A stretch of DNA of 64,000 nucleotides from Paraconiothyrium sp. Pb-2020 (GCA_022419385.1 JAJUBI010000003.1:3720001-3784000), one strand, 5' to 3'. Numbered from the stretch's first letter, positions 45,901-58,310 are shown. Translations and numbers: made by a program. The notes: a model not told the origin generated them from the letters alone.

Positions 45901-48900
45901 TTGGGACAAGCCCTGCAAGACTTTTCGCGCAAGCGATCAAGGTGGAGGCCACGATGATACCTCAGGCCGTGTCGTGTTCGATTCGACTCGCACGAATACC
46001 GCCTATCCGCCAGTTGAACGCACGTGAAAACTTAGGTCGACCCACGTGCGATATTATTGATGTTCTGGAGCGTCACTTTGCTGTCTGCCAGTCGATATCG
46101 CGGCCCCTTCCCCACCACCCGTCCAGGCGGCCTACTCGGAAAATCGGAGGGCGGGCGGAGAAAAAACCTTCCCAGGTGCGAACGAACGACGTGCAGGCCC
46201 ACGATACCGTGGCAGCTAGACTACCCGCAGTGTAGACGAGGCATACTTCGACGACCCCGCATCGTGCGCTGCCCTCCAGCCTTGTCGTGAAACGGGAGGC
46301 TCCATGATTCAGCAGCAGCTCCCTCCCAAAAATAGGCCTGTGAAGTGGGGATCGACAGCGTTGAATGTACAAGGAGTAGGATGATTAAGGTGCGGTCGAG
46401 GGTTAAATATACGCGAGCCCTCTCGACGAGGGATGCTTGAAAGACCCGCAAATTGGGCTGTGTCTCAACGGCTCCGCCACCACTAATATCACCCATTTGG
46501 GAATATTAGGTGATGACAATGATCGCAAAGGTATGCCATTGGGTAATTCGAATGCGTGCTAAGGAGGTTGATAGCAAGTGTTTCAGGTCGGCGGTGAAGG
46601 CGCGAGATCATGGCGTGAAATGAGAGCAAAATGATTTCGGAAGCTAACCGAGAGGAATCTCGCGTCAGGCCGTCAACATATACCTTGGAAAAGGAACGAC
46701 TGCAGATGCAGGATCGAATTCGGGGCTGGACAGCGCGTGCGGCCAGGAAACAGGTTGCGATGCGATGAGAGAGATGCGACAAGCTTTGGCAGTCGAGGGT
46801 GGATGGCTCCATCCTTCGTGCGAGATGGCTGGGGCCAATTTTAGAGAATGATTTGCAGAGGAGCGCCATGATGTGAGGACGATGGAGCCGTTTGCATTAA
46901 GCCCTTCTGGTTCGCCTATCTGCGCACATTCCCTGATATGATCTGTTGTTGGCCGTTGGAAGGATGCGATTGACACTGAGTTTATTCTCACTGCCAAAGT
47001 GACATGCCCGACGGTCGAGTTTCAACAACGAGTGTTTCAGACAACGACGCTCTTGCCCCAAGAACCGAAATGCGGGTATAATTGCACTGCCATCAGAATC
47101 AATAAAGTCGTCCGACGCCTGATTGGTGGAGAGGTGCGCCAGTAAGCTTATCCCAAAACTCCGACGCAAACGACCATCCCACCTTCTCGAAGAACCATAT
47201 CTGCAGCCGGATATGGTAAGCGCATCGTGGGTCGAGTGAGCATGGAAGCATCCTACTCGCTGATTGATCCTCCCGAAGAAGGGCTCGGGGTCGTTCTTCG
47301 CGCTCCCTTCCGAGACAGGCAGGCTACTCGAGCAAACGGGGCCAAAGTCGTCGCTATCCCGTGATCAGTGGTCAAGAGGACGAATTGACAGCGAGGACAT
47401 CAGCGCCATCAGCTAGTGTTCGCTCGTGCAGTATCTCACCCAGCTCAGCAGCGATGTGAAGATAATCTTTCCAATTTCATCCAGCCTAGCGATGTCTGCT
47501 GATGACTTCAGCAGCGCAAATGGCCATCGTAGGCGAGGGCTGCGGGCGCTCCTGCCCGATTGAGATGATGTCTATGCCCTTTGGGACATTCATGCTGGTC
47601 ATGACTGCTGTGTCACGCCGTCAGACGCTGGATGTAGACCAGGAGCACAGCAAGGCTGGCCTAAAGTTGAGGCGAAGGCAGACGGCCATGTTCGAAGTCG
47701 CTCCGACTCCTGTATGGAAGGCATTGAACGGTGGTACGGACAGGATGGGGCCTGCAGCACGCTGCAGGTACGCGGAGCTGGGAAGGCCTGATTCTTCCGT
47801 CCTCGTGGCCGGAGCAAAGAAATGTTTCATGAAACGCAGTTCTGGACCGTAAGGTCCTTCCTGTCTGCGCCTCGTGCATGTGGGTATTTTGCTACACCTG
47901 GTGAAGCATGCGAGCGAAATGAGCAAATTAGCCTCGAAGCGGCTCGCTGTACGCAGTGCGTATACGCTACACCAAGCGTAGGCCACCGTTGTAATGATGC
48001 ATTGCTAGTCCCATCGTTTGCTCTGCATCGTGCCGTCATACATGGAACTAGACATCGGACTACGGCAGCGATACGCAATTCTTCCGGTGTGCCATCGAGT
48101 TCACGATGGGGGCGGGGTGGCATGGGCGCTCGAACCGAGATGTCCTGGTCCTGTGCAACTCGGCTAGGCATGGAGCAGAGTCGACCGTCTCTTCGGCCAG
48201 TCTCTCAGGCTGCTGGGTCGCTCGAGAGTGAAGATGTGGTGCGAGACATGCACGTGGGGGCAGCGTTTGTCGCTTGCCGGGTATAGCTGCCGGGCGAGGC
48301 AGACTGACTGGCCAGTGGCGGCAGGTCCCGGCTCTGTCTCAAGGAACCAGCAGCTCCAAGGGGAAAGCTGGTTTGTGCGACAGCTTGCTGATGGTCTGTC
48401 GTGCGTAGGCGGGCGCCAATGAGGGCCTTGGGGTGCAGTGAATGGCGCGCCACCCTGATTGGCTAAGCTGACCACTGCATCTCTGTGCTTCGCCTCTGCA
48501 AGCGGGTATAGGCCAAAAATAATCCCAAAAGAAGAGGCTCGACGCTGATTCCACATCGACCACACGCAGGTACCGCACGTGTCACACTCGCCAACGTCTC
48601 ACCTCACAATCGCATGGGAGACCAAGTGACAGCATCTGGTCTGTGGTGGAGCGACGAGCCGACCGTTCCTGAAAGTTGAGGCGTGCCTGGGAGCGTTGCG
48701 CTCCTCGGGCCAGTGCTGCCAGGGCTCGGGGACTAAAGCGGGAACCAAGACTTTAGCCAGAGGCTGGCCAGTGGCGGGGGGCCATGTCGCTGCACGCTCT
48801 CGCAACGGGCTAGCCCATCCCTCGAGATCTCACGATACCGATCGTGGAGCTCTGTTCGCGCGGCACTGGTGTGGATCGAGGCGGTGGGCGGGCGCTGTTG

Positions 48901-49735
48901 CCGTCAGGATGGACGTGGACGACTAAATTTGGACCTGGCCGGTGGAGGTGGTGAGAGTGGGCAATCTTGCACGCTGGCAGCTGGCGCTTGTATCCGGTAG
49001 CGTGAATGCATCCCAGGGGAGTGGCATCTGGTCGACCGTAGGCACATGAGCGCGTGCTCCAGAAGACTGGCTGTCTCAGACATATTGCCCTCTGGAAGCG
49101 TGCTGCAGCGCGACGTACAACTCCGTCCCTGCCAAGCGCCACCGTACGGTACGGCGTAGCCAGCCTTGCAGTGCAGTTGTCGTGCAGCCTTGCTCTCGTG
49201 TTCTGGCAGAGATGGGCATCGCGCCGGGGTTCGCAAAGTGGACGTACCCCTGTCGAGAGAGGATGCGCCGTCGACATCGTCCCCTGCTAGGCCATCCACG
49301 TCGATTGGTCTAAGGCTGAGCCCAGCTGCCCAAAGCGGCGTGAACGTGGGCCTCCGCGCATGAGTGCATGGGTGGACATGGCGTAAACTAGTGTGTTGAG
49401 AGGCAGGCGTCCGAGGCTCCTGGTGCCAAATCAATATCTTTTGCGTACACGGCCTTGCCCCGAATTGGGCACTACGAAGGCTGGGGGCTTCTCTTACCTC
49501 GCAACTGCGGGCATGGGTGCGAGCATGGGTAGAGGCGCTCGTGGGTCGACAGGCCCCAAGGTCTGACCACACCGGGGCTGCTTCCAGGACCCAGGTGGAT
49601 AGATACATAAGGTCCGTCGGTCTCAGTATGGCATTGAGCTCCACGAACTGCTTCCCACAAACCACAACACCCATACCCTCGATCGACACTTCTGACCTAA
49701 GGGATCGTCAGTCATTTGAATCATCGATTGTCACA
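42987..49735. other. gene-poor region, about 6.7 kb
   Basis: No convincing gene on either strand. The best frames (44182-44634 plus; 47502-47852 plus; 48904-49689 minus) have no domain character, and I found no splice partners for them. Structures noted: an 18-bp palindrome at 43677-43694 and three CACGTG sites at 45755, 46021 and 46043. The last kilobase should be the promoter of the AflR-like gene. I cannot exclude ancient mutated transposon sequence; no terminal repeats were seen. Confidence 0.55.
43677..43694. repeat. perfect 18-bp palindrome
   Basis: TACCTACCTAGGTAGGTA reads the same on both strands, centred on an AvrII-type CCTAGG. It is built from TACC/GGTA half repeats and stands alone in gene-poor sequence. 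Confidence 0.9.
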
Positions 49736-51157
49736 ATGAACACCATGGAGTTCAAGCAACAGACCCCGGAGTGGCAGCCTCCGCTAACACCCAGCCAACC
49801 CATCCCGCCCACATCTACTCCTCGCCCAGCTACCACCACACCCAAGTCTGCCGGCGACCGGAGACCAAAGCTGCGAGCTTCGTGCGATGCTTGTGCAGCT
49901 TCCAAGGTCAAGTGCAGCAAAGAGCACCCCATCTGCGCTCGGTGCAGGGCCAATGGCTCGCAGTGCGTCTACGGCGTCTCGAGGAAGCACGGCAAGCCCG
50001 GACGGACCAGGAAGAGGAACCCAGATGGCACTCCTTTCATCAAGGCTTCGAAGCAACGCCCTTCACCAGATGGCAGCGAGTTCAGCAAGTTCAGAGTCCG
50101 ACCTGAGCCCATCATCTCTTCGCGCGAGGCCACACCTTCATCCAACTGGTCACCTACACCCAGCTGGCCAGCGACTCCTGAGTTCGAGTTCGAGATGACC
50201 CCAGAGCCCTTCTACCTTGAGCCATCGGCCGATTTCAACTACATGGGTGACATGTCAGCTTACATGCCGCTCCAACCCGAATTCGAATCTTTCCAACCCA
50301 TTCAGTCTGAGCTTACTTTTATCGACCCATTCGCGCGTAAGCAGTCGGTCAGGCTCGATTTGCCCGACATTCAGGCCATCAGGGACTTTGTCACCGTCGA
50401 CACAGTGAACACCACAGTGAACCCAATGGAATTCCCCTTCCCTGAGAGCATGCCCATTGACAATGGCTTCCTGCCTCCGTCCAATACTGTCTCTCCCCAC
50501 AGCCCCAAAAGCGTTCACTCTTATACCCAGAACCCGCTCCGCGTCAGCATCTCGATGCCCTCGCAGCACTGCTGCTACACTCTTGCCTATCAGACTCTCG
50601 AGAGCCTGCGTATCATCAATCCGCAGAACTCGACCAATGTTGAGCTCAAGAGCCTCGACTCGGTCCTCTCCATCACCAAGGATGCTGTTGCCAACGTGCT
50701 GCAGCTCCTCAACTGCCCTTGCTCTTCCGACCCTCACCTCGCGATGCTCTATTCCAGCATCACCTCCAAGATCTTGACCTGGTACCAGATCGCGGCGGGC
50801 GTCAAGCCTACCGTCCCATCCACGCCGCCATCGCTCAGCGGTGCCTCGTCGCCCTCGTCTTCCGTCTTCTCCTCACCGCTCGCGACTCCCTCGTCCGAGA
50901 ACACAACCTTCAACATTGCCGTGCAGCCCATAACCATCGGGCTGTTCGAATTCGACGAGGACATGCAGCAGACGCTCCGCCGGCAGGTCGTTCTCCGCGA
51001 GCTGCGCAAGTGCGGCACGCTCGTCGAGGCGCTGGCCAACTGGGGCAACCCTCAGAAGACCACCCAGTCCGAGTACCTTTACGACGTCCTGGGTGCCTGG
51101 CTGAAGAGCGAGCTCTACAAGACGCTTCGCGAGGTTGAGGGCGAGCAGATGCTTTAA
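49736..51157 (+). CDS. AflR-like Zn2Cys6 transcription factor
   Basis: Intronless, 473 residues from ATG 49736 (context TCACAATGA); the frame is open further upstream, but that part does not look coding. A single Zn2Cys6 cluster uses Cys 50, 53, 60, 67, 70 and 77, in KLRASCDACAASKVKCS followed by a basic linker (GRTRKRN). This CxxCAxSKVxC pattern is characteristic of the AflR/sterigmatocystin regulator subgroup. A Pro/Ser/Thr-rich middle leads to a C-terminal AflR-type domain (about 320-473) with CCYTLAYQTLESLRI, LNCPC and LRELRKCGTLVEALANWG. Family members activate secondary-metabolite clusters or developmental genes by binding palindromic TCG-type sites. No polyketide synthase or peptide synthetase gene lies in this window, so it is either an orphan or a regulator acting elsewhere. 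Confidence 0.93.
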   Translation: MNTMEFKQQTPEWQPPLTPSQPIPPTSTPRPATTTPKSAGDRRPKLRASCDACAASKVKCSKEHPICARCRANGSQCVYGVSRKHGKPGRTRKRNPDGTPFIKASKQRPSPDGSEFSKFRVRPEPIISSREATPSSNWSPTPSWPATPEFEFEMTPEPFYLEPSADFNYMGDMSAYMPLQPEFESFQPIQSELTFIDPFARKQSVRLDLPDIQAIRDFVTVDTVNTTVNPMEFPFPESMPIDNGFLPPSNTVSPHSPKSVHSYTQNPLRVSISMPSQHCCYTLAYQTLESLRIINPQNSTNVELKSLDSVLSITKDAVANVLQLLNCPCSSDPHLAMLYSSITSKILTWYQIAAGVKPTVPSTPPSLSGASSPSSSVFSSPLATPSSENTTFNIAVQPITIGLFEFDEDMQQTLRRQVVLRELRKCGTLVEALANWGNPQKTTQSEYLYDVLGAWLKSELYKTLREVEGEQML

Positions 51158-51622
51158 GCAACTCCCAACATGTTATCTTACCAGGGGCAAGCGGCACTCG
51201 CCGCAGGATTTCTTCGCTTCGCGCCCTTGGCTGTTGGTTTCTTTCTCTTCTACACATTAGCGACACTGTTTGCATTTGCATTGACGGTTTTACCTTTTTC
51301 TTTCTGCATCGGTTGCGGGTTTCTTGATATCCATTTCTCATCTTTGGCTTTGTACATATGCCAGCGACGCGCTTCCTGCTCGCTTTGGCGCTCCGCTCGC
51401 TACACACGGACGGACAGGTTGGGTTGCATCAAAACAGGCGTTATTTGTACGAACAAGAGGTTTCGGTTTTACGAGACACATGCATACTTCTGTAGATATG
51501 TAGATATATGAACACACAACTGTACATACAAAGCTGGTATCTTTGTGCGCTGTGATGTAGTTGAGCATGCGGCACAGCAGGAGGCGCGCTGGGTGTACGT
51601 AAGCGGCCAGTCAGCACTAGCG
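51158..51622. other. convergent 3' region
   Basis: About 0.47 kb between the 3' ends of the AflR-like gene and the minus-strand gene. AT-rich, with TACATA/TAGATAT words near 51480-51530 that may serve polyadenylation. Confidence 0.45.
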
Positions 51623-52807
51623 TCACGTGTTGCCACACTTCTCTCCCTCGAGGCCTTCATCCTTCTTGAGCGACGTTCTCTTCGCCATCCAAGTATCGCA
51701 AATTTCCTTGAAGATACTTGCCACCTGCATGCCCTCTTTCCATTGCGCTTCCCACTCTGCTTCATCCAACTTGAAGGCTCCGAAGGCTCCTACAAACCGC
51801 CACCATGGCGTCCCTTTCCAGCTTGTGTCCTGCTTCTCGTATCCCGCTGGGGAAGACCATCGTCCAGGCTCGTAAAGCTTTGAATTGCGCTGCATGAGTT
51901 TCTTCCGGCCGCTGTTCTCACGGAAAGCGCTGGGGCGGTGGTGTTCGATGGTAGGTTGCTTGCAAAGAGTTGGCGAGAAGGGGTATGCGATGATGTTGTA
52001 ATGGTCCGAGGAGACAGTCGCGTATTGATCGAACTTTACGCGCTTTTTCAATCTTGTCTTAGTGTCAATGGAGTCCGAAGCGTTTTTGCGTTTGAGACAT
52101 GACCGCAAACCAGCAAGACCGGGCGCTGGACTGCCTTCGACACTGGACTGAGGCGAATCTGTCCGCACGATCGGAACCCCCTTCACGTCCTCTTCCTCGA
52201 GCTCTTTACCCGGAATCTTCTCCACCGAAACCCCCTTTCTATCCTCTTCTTCAACCTCCCTGAGCAACTTCGCTACCATTAACGTGATGTACTTGATCAA
52301 CAACTCCACATCCACCTCCTTCTGCTCGTCCTCATCCATCTCACTCTCAAATTTCATCCCCGGCATCGCCATCTCCTTCCTCCTAAAATCCTTCCATACC
52401 CCTACCACCCTCTTCGCGTCCATCTTCTCTTGCGCGCTGATACCCTCTTTCTCCACGAAATCCTCAAGCAGCCCCGCAATCTGAAATCCCTGCACACTCG
52501 CGATGTCCCAGTGGTCAGTCCATCGGTCATGTTCTATCTTCTCCCTGCGGCTTCTTTCGCTCGTGACGTTGGGTTGATCAGCCTGACCCTTTTCCTTCGA
52601 CAGGAAGATGCCACCGCGGTGCTCGATTTGGGATCGGGCGTAGCGTAGCGTGCGGATGATGCCTATGATGAGACAGGAGGGGCAAGTGTGCTGGCCTGGG
52701 AGCTTGGCGAAGAGGGTTTGGAAGGCGGGAGAGACGGTGTGCATGCAGGGGGCGAAGTGGCGTTCTTCAAGGTGTTTCTTCGCCAGAAGACGTTCGGCGC
52801 GCGGCAT
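51623..52807 (-). CDS. uncharacterised protein with CxxC and RVxF-like motifs
   Basis: A single exon of 394 residues starting at MPRAERLLAKKH. The frame is open for 33 further codons upstream, but the chosen ATG begins the charged, protein-like sequence. The N-terminus holds HFAPCMH and HTCPSCLI, possibly a small zinc site. The middle is acidic and helical (EDEQKEVDVELLIKY; VEEEDRKGVSVEK). Near residue 255 is KKRVKFD, which fits both a nuclear localisation signal and the RVxF docking motif of protein phosphatase 1. The C-terminus contains several Trp-rich words (WKGTPWWRFVGAFGAFKLDE). No known enzyme domain. A phosphatase-binding role would be speculation. Confidence 0.65.
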   Translation of the reverse strand: MPRAERLLAKKHLEERHFAPCMHTVSPAFQTLFAKLPGQHTCPSCLIIGIIRTLRYARSQIEHRGGIFLSKEKGQADQPNVTSERSRREKIEHDRWTDHWDIASVQGFQIAGLLEDFVEKEGISAQEKMDAKRVVGVWKDFRRKEMAMPGMKFESEMDEDEQKEVDVELLIKYITLMVAKLLREVEEEDRKGVSVEKIPGKELEEEDVKGVPIVRTDSPQSSVEGSPAPGLAGLRSCLKRKNASDSIDTKTRLKKRVKFDQYATVSSDHYNIIAYPFSPTLCKQPTIEHHRPSAFRENSGRKKLMQRNSKLYEPGRWSSPAGYEKQDTSWKGTPWWRFVGAFGAFKLDEAEWEAQWKEGMQVASIFKEICDTWMAKRTSLKKDEGLEGEKCGNT

Positions 52808-53558
52808 GGTGGGCCTAGGTAGTATGGATCGAGCACCACGGTACGAAGAGTTGTAGTGGAAACTGAAGGATTGTGCCCAAACCAAGAGTAAGTATAAGCT
52901 GAGCAACTGGAGGCCTGCTGTTGTCCCTCAGTCTGAGCAGGCTCAGGGACCGTGGGTGGAGGTTGAGAGTAGAAGCTCCAGCTGTGTTATTTTGTAGAGG
53001 CGGATGTGCAAATGCGGCCAGTACGCGTAGAAGGGGGTGACGTCGAGGTCTTTGACGAACCTTGGGGAAGTGCGTGGGGTGATTTGGAACTGTCTTTGGC
53101 CATATTGTACAAACAGTACAATACAACTGCAGGCACAGCAACTGAGACAACGGTGAACGCGTGAGCTTTGACCCAAGGCTGGTCCCAAACTCGCCCAGAG
53201 ATAACCACTCAGGAATCTGGCTTTTTTTATCCACACTGTGTTAATGTCAAGACAGAAGATCGGCTTCGACGGCGTCCGCAAGGTTGACAACCTAAACAAC
53301 GGCAAGCCCGTATGCAAACTCTCAAGTCAACCCATGATAAACAACATCCACCAACAGACGATACACGAAAAATCGTTCTATGGGCAACAGGTTGCAGCCT
53401 AACTGTGGGTATGGTCCTCAACCCTCAAGCTCTACCGATGGAAGCTTCAGCAGTCGCTACCAAACCACCTCGCCACGCGCAAATCCCGGATATAAAAAAA
53501 GAGTGCGATTTGATATTACAACAACCCTATAGAAAACACATTACCGTACCAGCATTTC
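52808..53558. other. intergenic region
   Basis: About 0.75 kb upstream of the preceding minus-strand gene and downstream of the sulfate permease. Frames present are short and unsupported. Confidence 0.5.
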
Positions 53559-56234
53559 TCACTCCGTCTTCCCACGTGCGCCTTCCTCGCTGGTAGTCTC
53601 CGAGTCCACAACCGCCAACCTCCCCTCTGCGCCCGCAATCGCGCTTTCCACCGCGGCCGGCACATCCACATGGAAGAATGGCCGGTTCTGTCCATGCACC
53701 GTGCTGAATTTCCCAGGGAAGCCCGTTTGCCTCCCCGTTTGCCCGACCTGGTCTGCAGCCTCAACATCTGGATGCTTGGGATCGCGCGCCGGGGATGGCT
53801 TCGACACATCCAGCGATGCGAAACTGTACACGGGGTTCCAGTGTTGCGAGCGACGGGCATTGAAGCGCTCGGAGTCAACGTAACCGAAGCCAGCCGTGGT
53901 GAGGGCGCGCTTCGTCCAGCGGCTGTTGATGGAGGCGAAGTGCCACTCGACGGGCTCGGGGTGCGCGTACCTGTCGAGCTGGTTGCGGACGTCGATGAGT
54001 CCCTGCACCGATGTCACGTCGACGTGGTTCACAGCTGAAAAGTCTAGAATGACAGCGCGCAACAAAGGTCGATTGTCGTCTGTATTGATTTGTTGGCCAC
54101 GGCGCGGTCCAGGATCGTTCCAAGGCCTGTCACCCAGCTTGGAGTACCGATCGAGGATTCCGGGCCGCGCAATTTGCTGAGCCTGGGCGACCAGCTCGTC
54201 CATGTAGCCTTGTTGATTAAGATACGAAAAGGCCTCCGTAAATCGGAAGATGACTATGCCGGGATACGGTGACTCAGGCTCAATTTGAGGATTGCTGCCA
54301 TCTTTGTGATTGATGGGCAGGTACGCCTCGCGGACGCCTGGGCTTGAGACGTCGGTATCCTTGTTGGCGATGGCATCGGGCGTGGCACGGTAGATTCGTA
54401 CCTTTCCAAGCACAACACCATGCGTGAACAACTGTCGCCAGAACAGGAGAGCAAATGACGCGGCGATCGTGACGTATATGCCGTTCTCAATGTTGGTGAA
54501 GACGGTCACGAAGACACCAGCGAAAAAGATAATAACCTCCAGTGGCGAAGTCTCCCAGAACTGATAGACGACGTTAGGGGGCGTGATAAGATCGCCGACC
54601 GCGTGTATGATGACAGCAGAAAGCCCTGCGCTAGGGATGTAGAAGAAGACAGCAGTGAGCGCGTATATAGCCAGCAAGACGATGACGGCCGTAAAGATAC
54701 CGGCCAAAGGCGTGCGGACACCTGCTTTTGATTTGATAGCCGTGCGCGAGAACGAGCCTGTAGCTGGGTAGGCGCCCTACAACCGATCAGCCTCGAAGTC
54801 ATATGATCAAAAGGCATTGTGCTTACCAGGAACGGTCCAAGCAAGTTTGTGAAACCAACAGCAACAAGCTCTTGTGATGGGTTTATCACATAGTTATTGA
54901 TCCTACCGAAACTCTTCGAGATCGCGATGTGTTCCAGGATCAACACGATTATAGTAACGGGAAGATCAGGAGCAACGGCGGTTAGTACTTCCTTATTGAT
55001 CGTCGGGGCTCCAGCATGTTGAAATCCTGTCAATGTCAGCAAGTAAGGTCAATAGCGGAGCACGATATCTCACCTCTAGGTACTTTGCCCAAGATCTTGA
55101 ATTTGGCTTTCTTCGCATCCCCTTTGACGTTGCGGTTAGCGAGCCAGCTGATCAGAATGTACAACAGGATTACGAAGGCCATTCGCAAGGTACTGATAAA
55201 GAACCAAAGCTTCTTTCGGTGCGGCTGTTTCTTCGTCATCCAGCTGCAGAATATCCGTATCCCATAGAGCATCGTTAAAGCTGACAGCCCTATTGCTGCA
55301 TCAAGCTTGGTTCTTGGGAGTCCTTTGAGGGTATCGATGATAACCAGATACGTCGGACCACGGGTATTGACGCCTGTGATGCCCATGAGAGGAGGGACTT
55401 GTCCAGCCCCAATGCTAATAGCAGCACCTGTCATGAAAGAAGTGATGGCGACCAAAGGAATCAGCTCGACTATGCGGCCAAATCGAGTTAAGCCAATGAA
55501 GAGAAGTACGGCTCCAGCGATAACAGCGAGGGCTCTTGCAATGGTTTCGGCGGCAAGATCAGGATTTGTCTCTTGCACTCGGATAACAATGTTCCCAACG
55601 ATGGTCGACATGACGGCAACAGTCTGGGACGCATGAGTAGTGTTCGATCGAGACTTAGAGAGACTTACACCAATTGTTATGTCTTTGGATGTTGCGAAAG
55701 CCCAGTAAAGCAGAAACCCGACGAACGAAGTATAGAGGCCATATTCAGGCGGCAGTTGGGCCAATATCGCGTAAGCCATGCCTTGAGGTATGACAACGAA
55801 ACCCACAGTCACACCTGAACATAGTCAGTAGAGGTAATGCTTTGATTGTGGATTATTGACTGATTCGACCCCAACATATGGACGATGCATCAAATTGGAC
55901 AGACTGTCGCGGTCTTACTTACCAGCAATAACATCACCCAAGAGCCATGTCGCGTTGTAATGAAAAATCCAATTCCAGAAAGGAAACAAACTGCGGAGGT
56001 ATCGCTGAAAGGCCGGGAGCGAAGGCTTGAACTGAGAGACATATTCGAAAGCGGTGGGTTCCTTCTCGACATCTGCATCGCATTAGCATACGTGATTCGA
56101 CCCGAGAAGACATGCTCACAAGTCTCTACAGAAGAAATAGAAGCATCCGAAGAATGAAGAGGCTCTTCTTTGCGGTAGTCGACATTGATTCCAAGCACCT
56201 TGGCCACGCTACGGCTGGCCGAATTGCTTGCCAT
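53559..56234 (-). CDS. SulP family sulfate permease with STAS domain
   Basis: Exons 56234-56120, 56072-55923, 55814-55669, 55623-55074, 55026-54827 and 54776-53559 encode 792 residues, close to fungal sulfate permease length. All five introns (47, 108, 45, 47 and 50 nt) keep phase. The second exon gives NWIFHYNATWLLGDVIAG, which joins VTVGFVVIPQGMAYA, the SulP signature at the start of the membrane domain. Later blocks include LPPEYGLYTSF, INKEVL and GAYPATGSFSRTAI. Ten or more membrane helices are followed by a cytoplasmic STAS domain (about residues 555-700; AVILDFSAVNHVDVTSVQGL). It takes up sulfate with protons at the plasma membrane for cysteine and methionine synthesis. It corresponds to yeast SUL1/SUL2 and Neurospora CYS-13/CYS-14; which one cannot be decided here. 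These genes are normally under sulfur-responsive control. Confidence 0.95.
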
Positions 56235-58310
56235 GGTAGTCGCAAGCTGTGAGGGTGCTATGTCACAGACTCGGAGCGCCTTGTATATATACGAATCCTG
56301 AGATAGAATCCCACCATGCGCCAGAGCTAGGATGTGGGTAACTGTGGGAACAAGATACGCAGATGTCAAGTGGATGTCCAGATGCGAACCAGTGAAGTAG
56401 CGTCTGCAGGCCAGCGGCAACCACCTCAGCGGGATCTACCTCCGGGCACTCATAGCTTGGCGAGATATATCACTCGGTGGAATATTTTGTGTATAACAAT
56501 TGCTCAATTGGCCCGCGCTGTGACGAAGATGCTTTTTCTGCCGTGTGCAGCGCCCTTAAAGCCTCTCAGCTCTTGGTCATTACGAGCATCCTAACTTATT
56601 TGGAACCAAAAGAAGGGTGCTGGGCTATTGCGTGATGGTTCGATGAAGGTCTCATTTCTCCGCGTGAAAGATTCCAAGAGCTTGTCAAAGCTGGGCATCG
56701 GAGCGACGAGAAGATGGCGTTGCCTGGGCTCTGCATGGGAGACCGAGCCGAATGATTGGATGAAAATGTTCCTCTTGAAGTCATTTCGGTTTCCAGGAAC
56801 GCTACAAAGTCGCCAGGAAAAGTCGGCTGGTATTGATCGTAATGTTTGAAGGACGATGATGAAGACCAATTTGGACATTGACAGGTTATGGAGACTATAC
56901 TGACTAGCCCTCTGTAAACCCAGACAGCTAGTCTGCTGGGGTAGCTCCGTGGTTGCTCACGCAATTATGCCGCAGTATTGCGAATTCGCGCTTGTACCGC
57001 CCGCTGATTGGCGACCTTGGCAATTTGGCTCGGCTGCTGAAGGTTGTCGATGCGAGGCCTCGAATGGCCGTATGCTCGGTGGCTCCAGAGACATGAAACC
57101 AGGACATTCGAAACAGATATCGGCTCACATTCTGAAATCGCTCGTTGTGTGATGCGCTGAGGGCGAAGCGCTTGGTGCGCGATGTTCGAGATGCTTAGAA
57201 CGAAGTGCTCTTGGTTCAAAAGCTTGACTTAGAGCTACGGGAGCGCAGGTCAAGGAACACGTTAGCGGGCCAAGATATGCTGCAGAGAAGATTCTCGCTT
57301 GAAGATCGCAACATGGCACCAGGCATTCATTTGGTCATGGAGCGTGCAAACCAACTAGCACCGCTTGCACCAGTTGCATCATTCATTCCAAAATGTCCTC
57401 ATGGGTTATCGCGTGTTGTTGGGAGAAGCCACGTATTGGCAGCCGTACACACGCTGTATTTGGCACGCATTTAACAAGCGGCGAACATGCCACACAGTTG
57501 CAGTGATGCTACTTGCCAAACGAGTTATTGCCATACGATATCTTCAGGTTCTTTGCAGGGACTGGTATGAAGAATGTGCGTGTCAACGGGTAGGCATTCG
57601 GATCTGATGCTTTGAGCAAAAGCTGCTGCGCAAGCATCGAGTTTGGCTGACAGGCTCAGGGTATCGTCGGCTGGTGGAGTGTATCAATTCGGTGATTGTG
57701 TGATCGATATGCTACATTCGTTATACTAGAACTCGAAACCAGCCTCTCATGCGGCTGGCCGCCGGTCATTCAAATGCACAAGCCCATAGTGGCGGATGTG
57801 GCAACTGGAATGAGAGTTTCGTTGTTTTTGAACGTTGCTAGACGCGCATCATGGTACTACCGGGTGTTTGTATTAAGAAGTGACGGACGCGATGAGAAGA
57901 ACGCGTTTCAGGGTCTTGGCAAGAATTGGTCTGTCGCATGTGTGCGACGACGAATCAACATCGGACAATACTTGTGGCCTACGACACAGCCATCTTGAGT
58001 TCGTCCGGAAGGATTTGTTCAAGTTGGCCCCCATGTTGAAGCCCTGTAGCCCCTATGTGTAAGCCCCCATGACTACTTCACGTTATGCGTTGCCGGCCGG
58101 CGCCGCGTGGAACATGTACGCCTCCCAGACAGCTGCCTGCTGCCCTGCGCAAAAGCATCCAAGATAAAGTGGTAGTTTGTACTCGACTGGAACCGACAGC
58201 TGTATCAGTGGACCTGCAACGTTGAGGACATGGGTACTTGCCAATCGCCGACAAATCCCACTAACAACATGCTTCAGGATTCCTTTCGCGGGTGTGAACA
58301 TCGCCAGACG
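56235..58310. other. intergenic region, about 2.1 kb
   Basis: No supported gene between two divergent transcription units. Frames at 56595-56964 (minus) and 57205-57607 (plus) show no domain, and I could not extend them by splicing. A CCGGCCGGCG palindromic GC block lies near 58095. Confidence 0.5.

Noticed and set aside
48904..49689. 261-codon minus-strand frame upstream of the AflR-like gene
   Set aside because: His/Arg/Pro/Cys-rich product typical of noncoding GC-rich DNA; no motif and no splice partners.
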